Shown here piece after piece: positions 34,070 through 41,728 of a stretch of DNA of 64,000 bases. Origin of the DNA: Novosphingobium guangzhouense (GTDB lineage: Bacteria; Pseudomonadota; Alphaproteobacteria; Sphingomonadales; Sphingomonadaceae); NCBI RefSeq assembly GCF_002896965.1, contig NZ_LYMM01000073.1:62001-126000 (forward strand), written 5' to 3'. The notes under the pieces were generated by a model, which was not told the origin of the DNA, ran no database searches, and saw only the letters and a program-made list of their open reading frames with translations. Positions within the stretch are counted from its first letter, which is position 1. Each line of letters starts with the position of its first letter. The translations under genes and the position numbers were made by a program.

Positions 34070-34797
34070 CCTTCACGTTCCGCGAACTGGATCGCGGCGG
34101 CAAGGTCGAGGCGGCCGTCGTAGAGCGCACGGCCGGTAATGACGCCCTCGATCCCGTCCTTGGCGTGAAGCGCCAGCAGGCGGATGTCATCAAGGCCCTT
34201 CACACCGCCCGATGCGATGACCGGCAGATCGGTCCGGCGAGCGAGATCGACGGTGGCATCGATGTTCACGCCCTTGAGCAGACCATCGCGCCCGATGTCG
34301 GTGAACAGCAGGCTGGCCACGCCCGCGTCCTCGAACCGCCGCGCCATGTCGACGATCGATACATCGGAGACTTCGGCCCAGCCCTCGGTCGCGACCATGC
34401 CGTCGCGCGCGTCCACCGCCACGACGATGCCGCCCGGATATTCGCGGGCCATGTCCTTGACGAACTGCGGATCCTTGAGCGCCGCGGTGCCCATGACCAC
34501 GCGCGACACGCCAAGGTCGAACCAGCCCGCCACGGCCTCTGGCGTGCGGATGCCACCGCCCAGTTGGACATGACCGGGGAACACTTCGAGGATCGCCTCC
34601 ACCGCCTCGCGGTTTTCCGCGCGACCTGCGAACGAACCGTCAAGATCGACGACGTGGAGGAACTGCGACCCGGCCTCTGCAAACATCATGGCCTGCGCGG
34701 CAGGGTTGTCGCCGTAGACAGTGGCGCGGTCCATGTCGCCTTCGGCAAGGCGCACGACCTGCCCTTGCTTGAGGTCGATGGCGGGGAAGACGATCAT
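34066..34797 (-). CDS. hisA: Phosphoribosylformimino-AICAR ribotide isomerase HisA
   Basis: The ATG at 34797 gives 243 residues beginning MIVFPAIDLKQGQVVRL. The barrel motifs VVDLDGSFAG, LGGGIRTPE, VVMGTAALKDP, VAVDARDGMV, FTDIGRDGLLKG and VIASGGVKG match HisA. It catalyses the Amadori isomerisation before HisH-HisF. Four bases separate it from hisH. Confidence 0.97.
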   Translation of the reverse strand: MIVFPAIDLKQGQVVRLAEGDMDRATVYGDNPAAQAMMFAEAGSQFLHVVDLDGSFAGRAENREAVEAILEVFPGHVQLGGGIRTPEAVAGWFDLGVSRVVMGTAALKDPQFVKDMAREYPGGIVVAVDARDGMVATEGWAEVSDVSIVDMARRFEDAGVASLLFTDIGRDGLLKGVNIDATVDLARRTDLPVIASGGVKGLDDIRLLALHAKDGIEGVITGRALYDGRLDLAAAIQFAEREG

Positions 34798-34801
34798 GAT
34801 C

Positions 34802-35425
34802 TCAGGGCTTCCATTCGAGGAAACGGGAAAGCAGCGAAAGGCCGTATTGCTGGCTCTTTTCCGGGTGGAACTGCACGCCGACGACATTGTCCTTCGCAAC
34901 CGCAGCGACAAGGCCGCCACCGTGGTCGGTCATCGCGGCGACAGTCGCGCCATCGACGGGCTGGAAATGGTAGGAGTGCAGGAAATAGGCCTCGCCCGGG
35001 TCAATCAGGCCCTGCGCCGGATCCTTGCGGCCAGGCGAAACGTCGTTCCAGCCCATGTGCGGGATCTTGATCTCGGGATCGGTGCGCTCGATCAGGCGCA
35101 CTTCGCCCTCGATCCAGTCGAGCCCGCGCGTTACCCCGTGCTCCAGCCCCTGCGTGGCGAGCAGTTGCATGCCTACGCAAATACCGAGAAACGGCGCCCC
35201 GCCCACATGGACTCGCTCGGTCATCGCCTCAACCATGCCGTGGATCCCCCAGAGCCCTTCGGCGCAGGCCTTGAACGAGCCGACGCCTGGCAGCACGATG
35301 CGATCCGCCGCGCGCACAACATCGGGGTTTGCGGTGATCGCCACGTCGCTCGCCCCGGCTGCCCGCAATGCGTTGGCGACCGAGTGCAGGTTGCCCGCGC
35401 CGTAGTCGATCAGCGCCAGGGTCAT
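34802..35425 (-). CDS. hisH: Imidazole glycerol phosphate synthase glutaminase subunit HisH
   Basis: The ATG at 35425 gives 207 residues. The class I amidotransferase triad is visible as APFLGICVGMQLLA (nucleophile Cys), GVQFHPEKSQ (His, Glu) and the opening DYGAGNLHSVANAL. HisH supplies ammonia to HisF. Its start overlaps the yciI stop (ATGA). Confidence 0.97.
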   Translation of the reverse strand: MTLALIDYGAGNLHSVANALRAAGASDVAITANPDVVRAADRIVLPGVGSFKACAEGLWGIHGMVEAMTERVHVGGAPFLGICVGMQLLATQGLEHGVTRGLDWIEGEVRLIERTDPEIKIPHMGWNDVSPGRKDPAQGLIDPGEAYFLHSYHFQPVDGATVAAMTDHGGGLVAAVAKDNVVGVQFHPEKSQQYGLSLLSRFLEWKP

Positions 35426-35718
35426 TGGGCCAGAGCCTCCAGCCCTTCGGCAAGGAAAGTCGGCACCCATTCGATCACGTCCACTTTCGCGACGCCGCCC
35501 GCGATGAACGGGTCGGTGGCCGCCAGCGCCTCTACCGCCGCGCGGCTTTCGCCTTTCGCGATGATCGCACCGCCTTCGCGCGGAACCTTGCGGCCCCAGG
35601 CCAGGAAGTGCCCCTCCCCGCGTCCGGCCTCCAGCCATGCGAGGTGATCGGCCAGCAGCGCATCGACATTAGCGATATCGCTGGTGACGTAAGTGAGGTT
35701 GAGGATGAAGATCGCCAT
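35422..35718 (-). CDS. YciI family protein
   Basis: The ATG at 35718 overlaps the hisB stop by one base, giving 98 residues; a GTG at 35721 is the alternative. It contains DALLADHLAWLEAGRGEGHFLAWG, GAIIAKGESRAAVEALAATDPF and IEWVPTF, the compact YciI/dimeric alpha-beta barrel fold. The function of YciI proteins is mostly unknown. Its place between hisB and hisH is tightly coupled. Confidence 0.88.
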   Translation of the reverse strand: MAIFILNLTYVTSDIANVDALLADHLAWLEAGRGEGHFLAWGRKVPREGGAIIAKGESRAAVEALAATDPFIAGGVAKVDVIEWVPTFLAEGLEALAQ

Positions 35719-36320
35719 CACAGGCTCGCCTGCCCGAGAATGCCTTTGGTCGACGGGATTGCCCCCCCCTTGCGCGGGTCCAGTTCCACCGCCGTGCGCA
35801 TGGCGCGGGCAAAGCCCTTGAAGATGCCTTCGCAGATGTGGTGGTTGTTGGTGCCGTAAAGCAGTTCGATATGCAGCGTGATGCCCACGGCCTGCGCGAT
35901 CGAATGGAACCAGTGCTCCACCATCTCGGTATCGAATTCGCCCAGCTTGTCCTGCGTGAAGGCGGCCTTCCAGACGAGGTAGGGGCGGCCGGAAATGTCG
36001 AGCGAAACCCGGCTCAGCGCCTCGTCCATGGGCGAATTCACGTCGCCGTAGCGGCCGATGCCAGCCTTGTCGCCCAGCGCCTGAGTGATGGCCTGCCCGA
36101 TGGCGATCGCGCTATCCTCGGTCGTGTGGTGCTGGTCCACATGAAGGTCGCCCTTGATGTGGCACTTGATGTCGATCAGCGAATGGCGGCTGAACTGTTC
36201 GATCATGTGATCAAGAAAACCGATCCCGGTGGACACGTCATAGGCGCCCGTGCCGTCGAGGTTAACCTCAACGGCGATGTCGGTCTCATGGGTCTTGCGG
36301 ATGATCGAGGCGGTACGCAT
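35718..36320 (-). CDS. hisB: Imidazoleglycerol-phosphate dehydratase HisB
   Basis: The ATG at 36320 gives 200 residues. The two metal-binding halves show GIGFLDHMIEQFSRHSLID, HVDQHHTTEDSAIAIGQA, FHSIAQAVGITLHIELLYGTNNHHICEGIFKGFARAM. It is the monofunctional dehydratase without the phosphatase domain, as in alphaproteobacteria. It is the first gene of the hisB-yciI-hisH-hisA-membrane protein-hisF-(PEP)-hisE-HIT transcript. The 204-bp divergent region shared with sspB should contain both promoters. Confidence 0.97.
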   Translation of the reverse strand: MRTASIIRKTHETDIAVEVNLDGTGAYDVSTGIGFLDHMIEQFSRHSLIDIKCHIKGDLHVDQHHTTEDSAIAIGQAITQALGDKAGIGRYGDVNSPMDEALSRVSLDISGRPYLVWKAAFTQDKLGEFDTEMVEHWFHSIAQAVGITLHIELLYGTNNHHICEGIFKGFARAMRTAVELDPRKGGAIPSTKGILGQASL

Positions 36321-36524
36321 GGCCGTGCCTATATACCTGTACGCGCCGGAATCAATTCTGTGGCGAAGCTTTGGGGCACAAGAATGCGCGCCATGCGTTT
36401 TACAAGCAATCTTCGGTCGCATCGTGCTCGTGGATGTTCCGAGTTAGGGAAAACCCGGCCGGACATGTTATTTTACGCGCGAACACGCTTGACCGGCCAA
36501 GGAACCATGAGCACGTAGGGCGCG

Positions 36525-37019
36525 ATGAACGATACCACAGACAGCCTGATCCCTTACGACGAGATCGTGCAGGAGGCCCTGCGCGCCGTCGTTGGCCGTG
36601 TGCTCGGCCAGGTGGAAAGCTCCGGCGGGGTTCTCCCCGGTGGACACCACTTCTACATCACCTTCAAGACCGGAGCGCCCGGAGTCAGCATTCCTGCCGA
36701 CCTTCGTGCCCGTTTCCCGGACGAGATGACAATCGTGCTCCAGAACAAGTTCTGGGATCTCGGCGTCTCTGAAAACGGCTTCACGGTCAGCCTTTCGTTC
36801 AACCAGATGCCGGCGAAGCTGGACATCCCCTTCTCTGCCATCACTGCTTTCGTGGACCCGGCAGTGGACTTCGGCCTGCAGTTCCAGGCCATGGCCGACG
36901 ACGAGGCAGACGAGCTCAACCCGGCCGAGAACGACGCGGAACGCGATGTTGCCTCGCGCATTACTCCCAGTGAAGACGGCTCAAACGTCGTCTCGGTAGA
37001 TTTCGGCAAGAAGAAGTGA
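36525..37019 (+). CDS. sspB: SspB family ClpXP adaptor (alphaproteobacterial type)
   Basis: The 164-residue protein begins with SLIPYDEIVQEALRAVVGRVLG and has HHFYITFKTGAPGVSIPADLRARFPDEMTIVLQNKFWDL, the substrate-binding fold of alphaproteobacterial SspB. The acidic linker and the short C-terminal module VVSVDFGKKK would dock to the ClpX N-domain. It delivers ssrA-tagged and other substrates to ClpXP. The gene is divergent from hisB. Confidence 0.92.
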   Translation: MNDTTDSLIPYDEIVQEALRAVVGRVLGQVESSGGVLPGGHHFYITFKTGAPGVSIPADLRARFPDEMTIVLQNKFWDLGVSENGFTVSLSFNQMPAKLDIPFSAITAFVDPAVDFGLQFQAMADDEADELNPAENDAERDVASRITPSEDGSNVVSVDFGKKK

Positions 37020-37046
37020 CCGGGCGCGCCCGGAGATAGGGCGATC

Positions 37047-37484
37047 ATGGCAACGGTTCTGAAAGACAGCGCGAAAAAAGCCGCCAGCGTCGTGACCGCG
37101 CCCGCAAAGGGCCTCAAGACGCTGGCCGACAATGGCGGGGAACTGCACGGGCCAAGCCCCAACCCCGCCACCAACCTGATCATCGCCGATATCGTCCTGC
37201 GCACGGCAACTACAGTGATGCGGCGCAGTGTGGAACGCGGTGTGCTGGGAGCCAGCTACACCCCGAAAAAGGCCAAGTCGATCCTGAAGGGGCGGACCGT
37301 GGGCGAAACGCTGTTGCACGGCGCGCTTGCCCGAGTCGCGCTGGGATCGGTGCCGGGCGCGCTCGTCGTCGGCGGGGCGCTGGTGGCCAAGACCCTCTAC
37401 GACCGCAGCCGCGCCCGGCAGGCCCGCGCGGAAGGCGCGGAGCAGCTGCGGGACATGGCAGAGGATGGCGCGGACGAGGCCTGA
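37047..37484 (+). CDS. Conserved hypothetical protein with membrane-associated helix
   Basis: The 145-residue, Ala/Lys-rich protein (MATVLKDSAKKAASVVTAPA) has a moderately hydrophobic helix (LARVALGSVPGALVVGGALVAKTLY) and a charged tail ending in EDGADEA. It follows sspB by 27 bp on the same strand and precedes gmk, so co-transcription is possible. No domain is recognised. It is common in sphingomonad genomes by my memory, but I cannot cite a family. Confidence 0.7.
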   Translation: MATVLKDSAKKAASVVTAPAKGLKTLADNGGELHGPSPNPATNLIIADIVLRTATTVMRRSVERGVLGASYTPKKAKSILKGRTVGETLLHGALARVALGSVPGALVVGGALVAKTLYDRSRARQARAEGAEQLRDMAEDGADEA

Positions 37485-37564
37485 ATGGGCCTGATCTGGG
37501 CGCGACAACGGGACTGACGCAGACGAATCCTTGATTCCCGCGCCAACCATCGGCATCGGGGGCC

Positions 37565-38227
37565 ATGGTCCAGTCCTCTTCCCCAGAAACCACCGGCACG
37601 CTCGCACGGCGCGGCCTGATGTTCATCCTGTCCTCGCCCTCGGGCGCCGGCAAGACCACGATCGCGCGCATGCTGCTCGAACACGATCCGCAATTGCGCA
37701 ACTCGGTGTCCTGCACCACCCGCCAACCCCGCCCCGGCGAAGTGGATGGAGAACATTATCACTTCATCACGCACGAACAGTTCGATGCCATGGTCGAAGC
37801 TGGCGAGTTCCTCGAATGGGCAACCGTCTTCGGGCAGAGCTACGGCACGCCAAAGGCGCAGGTTAAGGCCGGCCTCAAGGACGGTGTTGACTACATGTTC
37901 GACATCGACTGGCAGGGCACGCAGCAGCTTTACCAGAAGCTGGAGCGTGACGTGGTGCGCGTGTTCCTGCTGCCGCCCAGCATCGAGGAGCTGCGCCGCC
38001 GCCTGACCGGACGCGGAACCGACAGCGCCGAGGTGATCCACGCCCGCATGGAGCGTGCGCGCTCGGAAATCAGCCACTGGGACGGCTACGACTATGTCGT
38101 GGTCAACGACGATATCGCCAGCTGCTACGAAGAAGTGAAGAAGATCCTCCACGCAGAGCGCCTGCGCCGCGCGCGTCAGACCGGGCTAATCGGCTTCGTG
38201 CGTGAACTGATGCAGCCGGACGACTGA
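37565..38227 (+). CDS. gmk: Guanylate kinase
   Basis: The 220-residue enzyme phosphorylates GMP to GDP. It has the P-loop FILSSPSGAGKTT, the GMP-binding SVSCTTRQPRPGEVDGEHYHFIT and the segment FDIDWQGTQQL. The length is normal. The adjacent genes are not nucleotide-pathway genes. Confidence 0.97.
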   Translation: MVQSSSPETTGTLARRGLMFILSSPSGAGKTTIARMLLEHDPQLRNSVSCTTRQPRPGEVDGEHYHFITHEQFDAMVEAGEFLEWATVFGQSYGTPKAQVKAGLKDGVDYMFDIDWQGTQQLYQKLERDVVRVFLLPPSIEELRRRLTGRGTDSAEVIHARMERARSEISHWDGYDYVVVNDDIASCYEEVKKILHAERLRRARQTGLIGFVRELMQPDD

Positions 38228-38354
38228 GGCTGCCGGCGGCAGCGGCAAAGATTGCGCAGGCGCGCGGAAGTTGCGCCGCAGACTTCTCTTGTCCCCGCCC
38301 CGATCTGCCTCTAGGCCGCCGAGCGAAAGATTCATCCCTTCGGAGACTACACTC

Positions 38355-39188
38355 ATGGCAGATCTCGCCGCCCAGATCGAAGCCGCGTTCGACGCGCGCG
38401 ACACCGTCACTCCCGCCAGCGCGGACGTGCGCAAGATCGTCGACGAGGCGCTGGAACTGCTTGATTCGGGCAAGGCCCGCGTCGCGGAGAAGGTGGACGG
38501 CGAATGGGTCGTCAACCAGTGGCTCAAGAAGGCGGTGCTGCTCAGCTTCCGCCTGAACGACAACGCCGTGGTCGAATATGGCGCTGCAGGCGCGCCTGCC
38601 TACGACAAGGTGCCGCTCAAGTTCGCAGGCTGGGACGATGCCCGCTTCAAGGCTGCCGGCGTGCGCGTTGTGCCGGGCGCCGTGGTGCGCCGCAGCGCCC
38701 ACATCGCCAAGGGCGTGGTACTCATGCCCTCGTTCGTCAACCTTGGCGCCTACGTCGGAGAAGGCACCATGGTGGACACCTGGGCGACGGTCGGTTCGTG
38801 CGCACAGATCGGCAAGAATGTCCACATCTCGGGCGGTGCCGGCATCGGCGGCGTGCTTGAGCCGTTGCAGGCAGGCCCCGTCATCATCGAGGACGGCGCA
38901 TTCATCGGCGCGCGTTCGGAAGTGGCCGAGGGCGTGATCGTGGGCGAAGGCGCGGTGCTGTCGATGGGCGTGTTCATCGGCGCATCGACCAAGATCGTCG
39001 ACCGTGCGACCGGCGAAGTCCACATCGGCCGCGTCCCGCCCTATGCGGTGGTCGTCCCCGGCGCGATGCCCGGCAAGCCGTTGCCCGACGGCACCCCCGG
39101 CCCGTCACTCTACTGCGCCGTCATCGTCAAGACGGTGGACGCGCAGACCCGCTCGAAGACCGGCATCAACGAACTCCTGCGGGATTAA
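38355..39188 (+). CDS. dapD: Tetrahydrodipicolinate N-succinyltransferase DapD
   Basis: From the ATG at 38355 the protein has 277 residues. The central left-handed beta-helix shows repeated hexapeptides (VVPGAVVRRSAHIAKGVVLM, SFVNLGAYVGEGTMVDTWAT, GSCAQIGKNVHISGGAGIGGVLEP) and the C-terminal part has GEVHIGRVPPYAVVVPGAMPGK. It uses succinyl-CoA in the lysine/diaminopimelate pathway. The upstream in-frame ATG at 38271 lies in gmk trailer sequence and is not used. Confidence 0.97.
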   Translation: MADLAAQIEAAFDARDTVTPASADVRKIVDEALELLDSGKARVAEKVDGEWVVNQWLKKAVLLSFRLNDNAVVEYGAAGAPAYDKVPLKFAGWDDARFKAAGVRVVPGAVVRRSAHIAKGVVLMPSFVNLGAYVGEGTMVDTWATVGSCAQIGKNVHISGGAGIGGVLEPLQAGPVIIEDGAFIGARSEVAEGVIVGEGAVLSMGVFIGASTKIVDRATGEVHIGRVPPYAVVVPGAMPGKPLPDGTPGPSLYCAVIVKTVDAQTRSKTGINELLRD

Positions 39189-39200
39189 GCCCTGCAAATG

Positions 39201-39232
39201 CGGGACAGGCGGCGGAACTTCGGCCTGTCCCG
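39201..39232 (+). terminator. Hairpin downstream of dapD
   Basis: CGGGACAGGC (39201-39210) pairs exactly with GCCTGTCCCG (39223-39232), starting 12 bases after the dapD stop. The downstream GCGTGTTGT is only partly T-rich. It probably ends dapD transcription before the small-gene cassette. Confidence 0.5.
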
Positions 39233-39290
39233 GCGTGTTGTCGATTGAAAGGGTGTGGCCCTGCGCCACCCGCAATCGGAGAGACACGCC

Positions 39291-39506
39291 ATGGAAACCC
39301 GTGGACAGGAAGTCCATCTCGACAAGCAGGAAGCCCGCAGCGGCGCCACCCCCGGCGTGGTGCGCTATGTCCTGCTCATCAGCCTTGCCCTTGTGATCAT
39401 CGCGCTATCCGCGATCTGGCTCACCGGCGCATTGACCACGCCCGAGACCGGGGGCCACGCCGACACGCAAAAGGCGGTCGCCGAACAGCAAGACCAGGCG
39501 CAGTGA
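39291..39506 (+). CDS. Small single-span membrane protein (paralogue of 40260-40460)
   Basis: The ATG at 39291 follows GGAGAGACACGCC and gives 71 residues. The N-terminal EVHLDKQEARSGATPGVVRY is followed by one membrane helix (VLLISLALVIIALSAIWLTG) and a short polar tail. It closely resembles the protein at 40260-40460, so the pair arose by duplication. Its stop overlaps the next gene's GTG (GTGA). The function is unknown. Confidence 0.78.
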   Translation: METRGQEVHLDKQEARSGATPGVVRYVLLISLALVIIALSAIWLTGALTTPETGGHADTQKAVAEQQDQAQ

Positions 39507-39721
39507 CCCTCGCCTTGCGCAAGGGTATGCATGTCTGCTGGAACTGGGGCACCGGCAAAGCGTCAGGCCGCATTGCCGAACGCTTTGAGCGCCGCGTCAG
39601 CCGCACGATCGCCGGCAAGCGGATCGTCCGCAAGGGAACGCCCGAGAATCCTGCTTACATTGTCGAACAATCCGATGGCGGCAAAGTGCTGAAGCGCGCA
39701 TCGGAACTGGAGCGCGCATGA
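39503..39721 (+). CDS. DUF2945 / HVA1 TUDOR-domain protein
   Basis: A GTG at 39503 overlaps the previous stop codon and starts a 72-residue protein. GMHVCWNWGTGKASGRIAERF, then PENPAYIVEQSDGGKVLKRASEL, is the small SH3/TUDOR-like pattern of the hypervirulence-associated (HVA1) family. Its role in bacteria is not established. Its stop overlaps the next ATG (ATGA), which puts it in a coupled cassette. Confidence 0.8.
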   Translation: MTLALRKGMHVCWNWGTGKASGRIAERFERRVSRTIAGKRIVRKGTPENPAYIVEQSDGGKVLKRASELERA

Positions 39722-40203
39722 TGGACCTTGCGCGCTTCGTCGCGGCGCAAGAGCCGATCTTTCCTCAGGTTCGAGCCGAATTGTCCCACGGCCAGAAGCG
39801 CACCCACTGGATGTGGTTTGTTTTTCCGCAGGTCATTGGCCTTGGATCAAGCCCGATGGCGCGCCGCTATGCGATTGCGGATCTGGACGAAGCACGGGCG
39901 TACCTTGCCCACCCCATCCTTCGGCCAAGGTTGGAGGAGGCCACCCGTCTCGCGCTAGGCTGGGCCGGCCGGCGCAGCGCAGCGGCGATGCTGGGGCCCG
40001 TCGACGCGATGAAGTTCGGCAGTTCCATGACGCTTTTCGAAATCGCTGCGCTAGGTGACGACATTGTATCGCTGTTCGGCCATGCACTGGAGGCCTTCTG
40101 CCAGGGGCGGCGCGACCGGCGGACGCTGGAACTGCTCAATGTGTCCGACCCAAGCCCTTCGACCTTCGGGGAACTTTTGCAGCCTTTCCGTCGTTCCGGG
40201 TGA
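39718..40203 (+). CDS. DUF1810 domain protein
   Basis: The 161-residue protein begins MMDLARFVAAQEPIFPQVRAELSHGQKRTHWMWFVFPQ and contains AIADLDEARAYLAHPILRPRL and DAMKFGSSMTLFEIAA, the DUF1810 signatures. The fold is helical and cytosolic, the function unknown. It is translationally coupled to the HVA1 gene upstream. Confidence 0.9.
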   Translation: MMDLARFVAAQEPIFPQVRAELSHGQKRTHWMWFVFPQVIGLGSSPMARRYAIADLDEARAYLAHPILRPRLEEATRLALGWAGRRSAAAMLGPVDAMKFGSSMTLFEIAALGDDIVSLFGHALEAFCQGRRDRRTLELLNVSDPSPSTFGELLQPFRRSG

Positions 40204-40259
40204 CGGCCCGAAAAAAACGCGGCCATGAAGGCCGCCGTCGGGCTGACGGGAGAACAGTC

Positions 40260-40460
40260 ATGTATCGTTCCGGTGACGAGGTTCATCTTGACGATGATGA
40301 AGCGCGCGGCGGCGCTACGCCACATATCGTGCGGTATGTGCTGATTACCAGCCTTATCCTGGCAATACTGGCCATGTCGACGATCTGGATTGCCCGCGCC
40401 TTGTCGGACAAGCCCAATCACACACCCGTGACGGCGGAGCAGCACGCGCTGGGAAACTGA
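40260..40460 (+). CDS. Small single-span membrane protein (paralogue of 39291-39506)
   Basis: The 66-residue protein has DEVHLDDDEARGGATPHIVRY before a membrane helix (VLITSLILAILAMSTIWIARAL). About half of the N-terminal 45 residues match the paralogue about 970 bp upstream. The two bracket the HVA1 and DUF1810 genes. The 238 bp after it, up to 40698, hold no gene I can support. Confidence 0.75.
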   Translation: MYRSGDEVHLDDDEARGGATPHIVRYVLITSLILAILAMSTIWIARALSDKPNHTPVTAEQHALGN

Positions 40461-40698
40461 CATAACGGCGGGAAAGTGCGAGAAATGCCAGGAGCCGTCG
40501 TCGAATGCGATGATCAGCCACGCCCGAAGGCTGCGTCCTTCGCACCGCGTCAGAACCGTTCGTCCTCGACGTCCGATCCATCCGGTTTCGCCGGCGGCTC
40601 CTGTCAATCCGGTGGCCGAAACCACCGTCTCCTGTAGGAACGGCACTAGGCGCAATCTCTTGCCAACTCGTTAACGCGGCGCTTACCCTGATGCCGAT

Positions 40699-41562
40699 TC
40701 AAACCATTACGGCCGCGAGGGCGCGCCATTGCGGCAACAGATCATCGAAGTTACCGCCGCGCGGCCCGGCAATGACCTGAAGACACACATGATCCGCGCC
40801 TGCGGCCAGATGTTCCGCAACCCGCTGCGCCGCCGCGCCCACACCGCCGATCACGAACAAGGCATCTAGCAGGCGATCGTCCAGCCCTTCGATCTCAGCT
40901 TCGGTGAACCCCAGTCGCAGCCAGTTGTTACGATAGTTGGGCAGCAATCGGTAATGCTCCAGTGCTCCTGCTGCCAGTGCGCGCGCCGCGTCAGGGTCGG
41001 CTTCCAGCACAACACCCTGTTCCGGGGCCAGCAGAGCGGCGGCCCCAAGGATATGCCGGGCCTGCCGAGTATGGGCGGGCATGACCAGATAAGGATGTGC
41101 GCCCCGTGTCCGCTCTGCCGCCAATGCGACCATCTTCGGACCAAGCGCGGCAAGACACAGGTTTTCACGCGGCATTCCGGCTGCGTCGAGACGGTCCAGA
41201 AAGTTCCGAGTCATTTCCAGCGGCTTGTTCCATGCCTCCCCGATAAGTGGGCCGTGACTGATGCCAAGGCCCAGCAGCGTGCGCGTGCGCCATTCATGCG
41301 GCAGCGCCAGAAACCATGCCGCCAGTTCCTGCGGATCGTGCTTCCAGATGTTGAGAATGCCGGTGGCGATGGTCATGCGCGAAGTCGCGGCAAGCAGCCT
41401 TTCCACATCAGCCGGGGCACCATCGTCGATCCCGCCGGGAATCCACAACGCACCATAGCCCAGGCGGTCCAGTTCCGCTGCAGCGGCGCTCGACTGTGCC
41501 TTGTCTCCAAAGCGCATTTCCATCGACCATAGCCCCAGCTTGCCGATAGCAGGTCCTGTCAT
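40699..41562 (-). CDS. LLM-class oxidoreductase, TIGR03620-like
   Basis: The ATG at 41562 has AGGAGG upstream and yields 287 residues. The start MTGPAIGKLGLWSMEMRFG, with AAELDRLGYGALWIPGGI, RMTIATGILNIWKHDP and LLGLGISHGPLIG, matches a subgroup of luciferase-like proteins annotated as F420-dependent. Whether the cofactor here is F420 or FMN is not known. It is divergent from the GMC oxidoreductase by 166 bp. Confidence 0.87.
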   Translation of the reverse strand: MTGPAIGKLGLWSMEMRFGDKAQSSAAAAELDRLGYGALWIPGGIDDGAPADVERLLAATSRMTIATGILNIWKHDPQELAAWFLALPHEWRTRTLLGLGISHGPLIGEAWNKPLEMTRNFLDRLDAAGMPRENLCLAALGPKMVALAAERTRGAHPYLVMPAHTRQARHILGAAALLAPEQGVVLEADPDAARALAAGALEHYRLLPNYRNNWLRLGFTEAEIEGLDDRLLDALFVIGGVGAAAQRVAEHLAAGADHVCLQVIAGPRGGNFDDLLPQWRALAAVMV

Positions 41563-41728
41563 GCCGCCCTCCTCTTCTCCGTCGCCGAGGATGCGGACGT
41601 GCTTGTGCTGCGGCAAGGATTCGCCCTGCCTTGGCGCGGGGCATCGCCGGGGCGGCCAATGGTCCATGCCCCGCACCTGTCCAAAGGGCTCGCTTGATCA
41701 GGTCCGACGCGCGGCATAGCCCTGCCTG

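Noticed and set aside
36321..36524. Small RNA or ssrA-like gene between hisB and sspB
   Set aside because: No tRNA-like ends or tag-peptide frame could be found; the interval looks like a shared promoter region.
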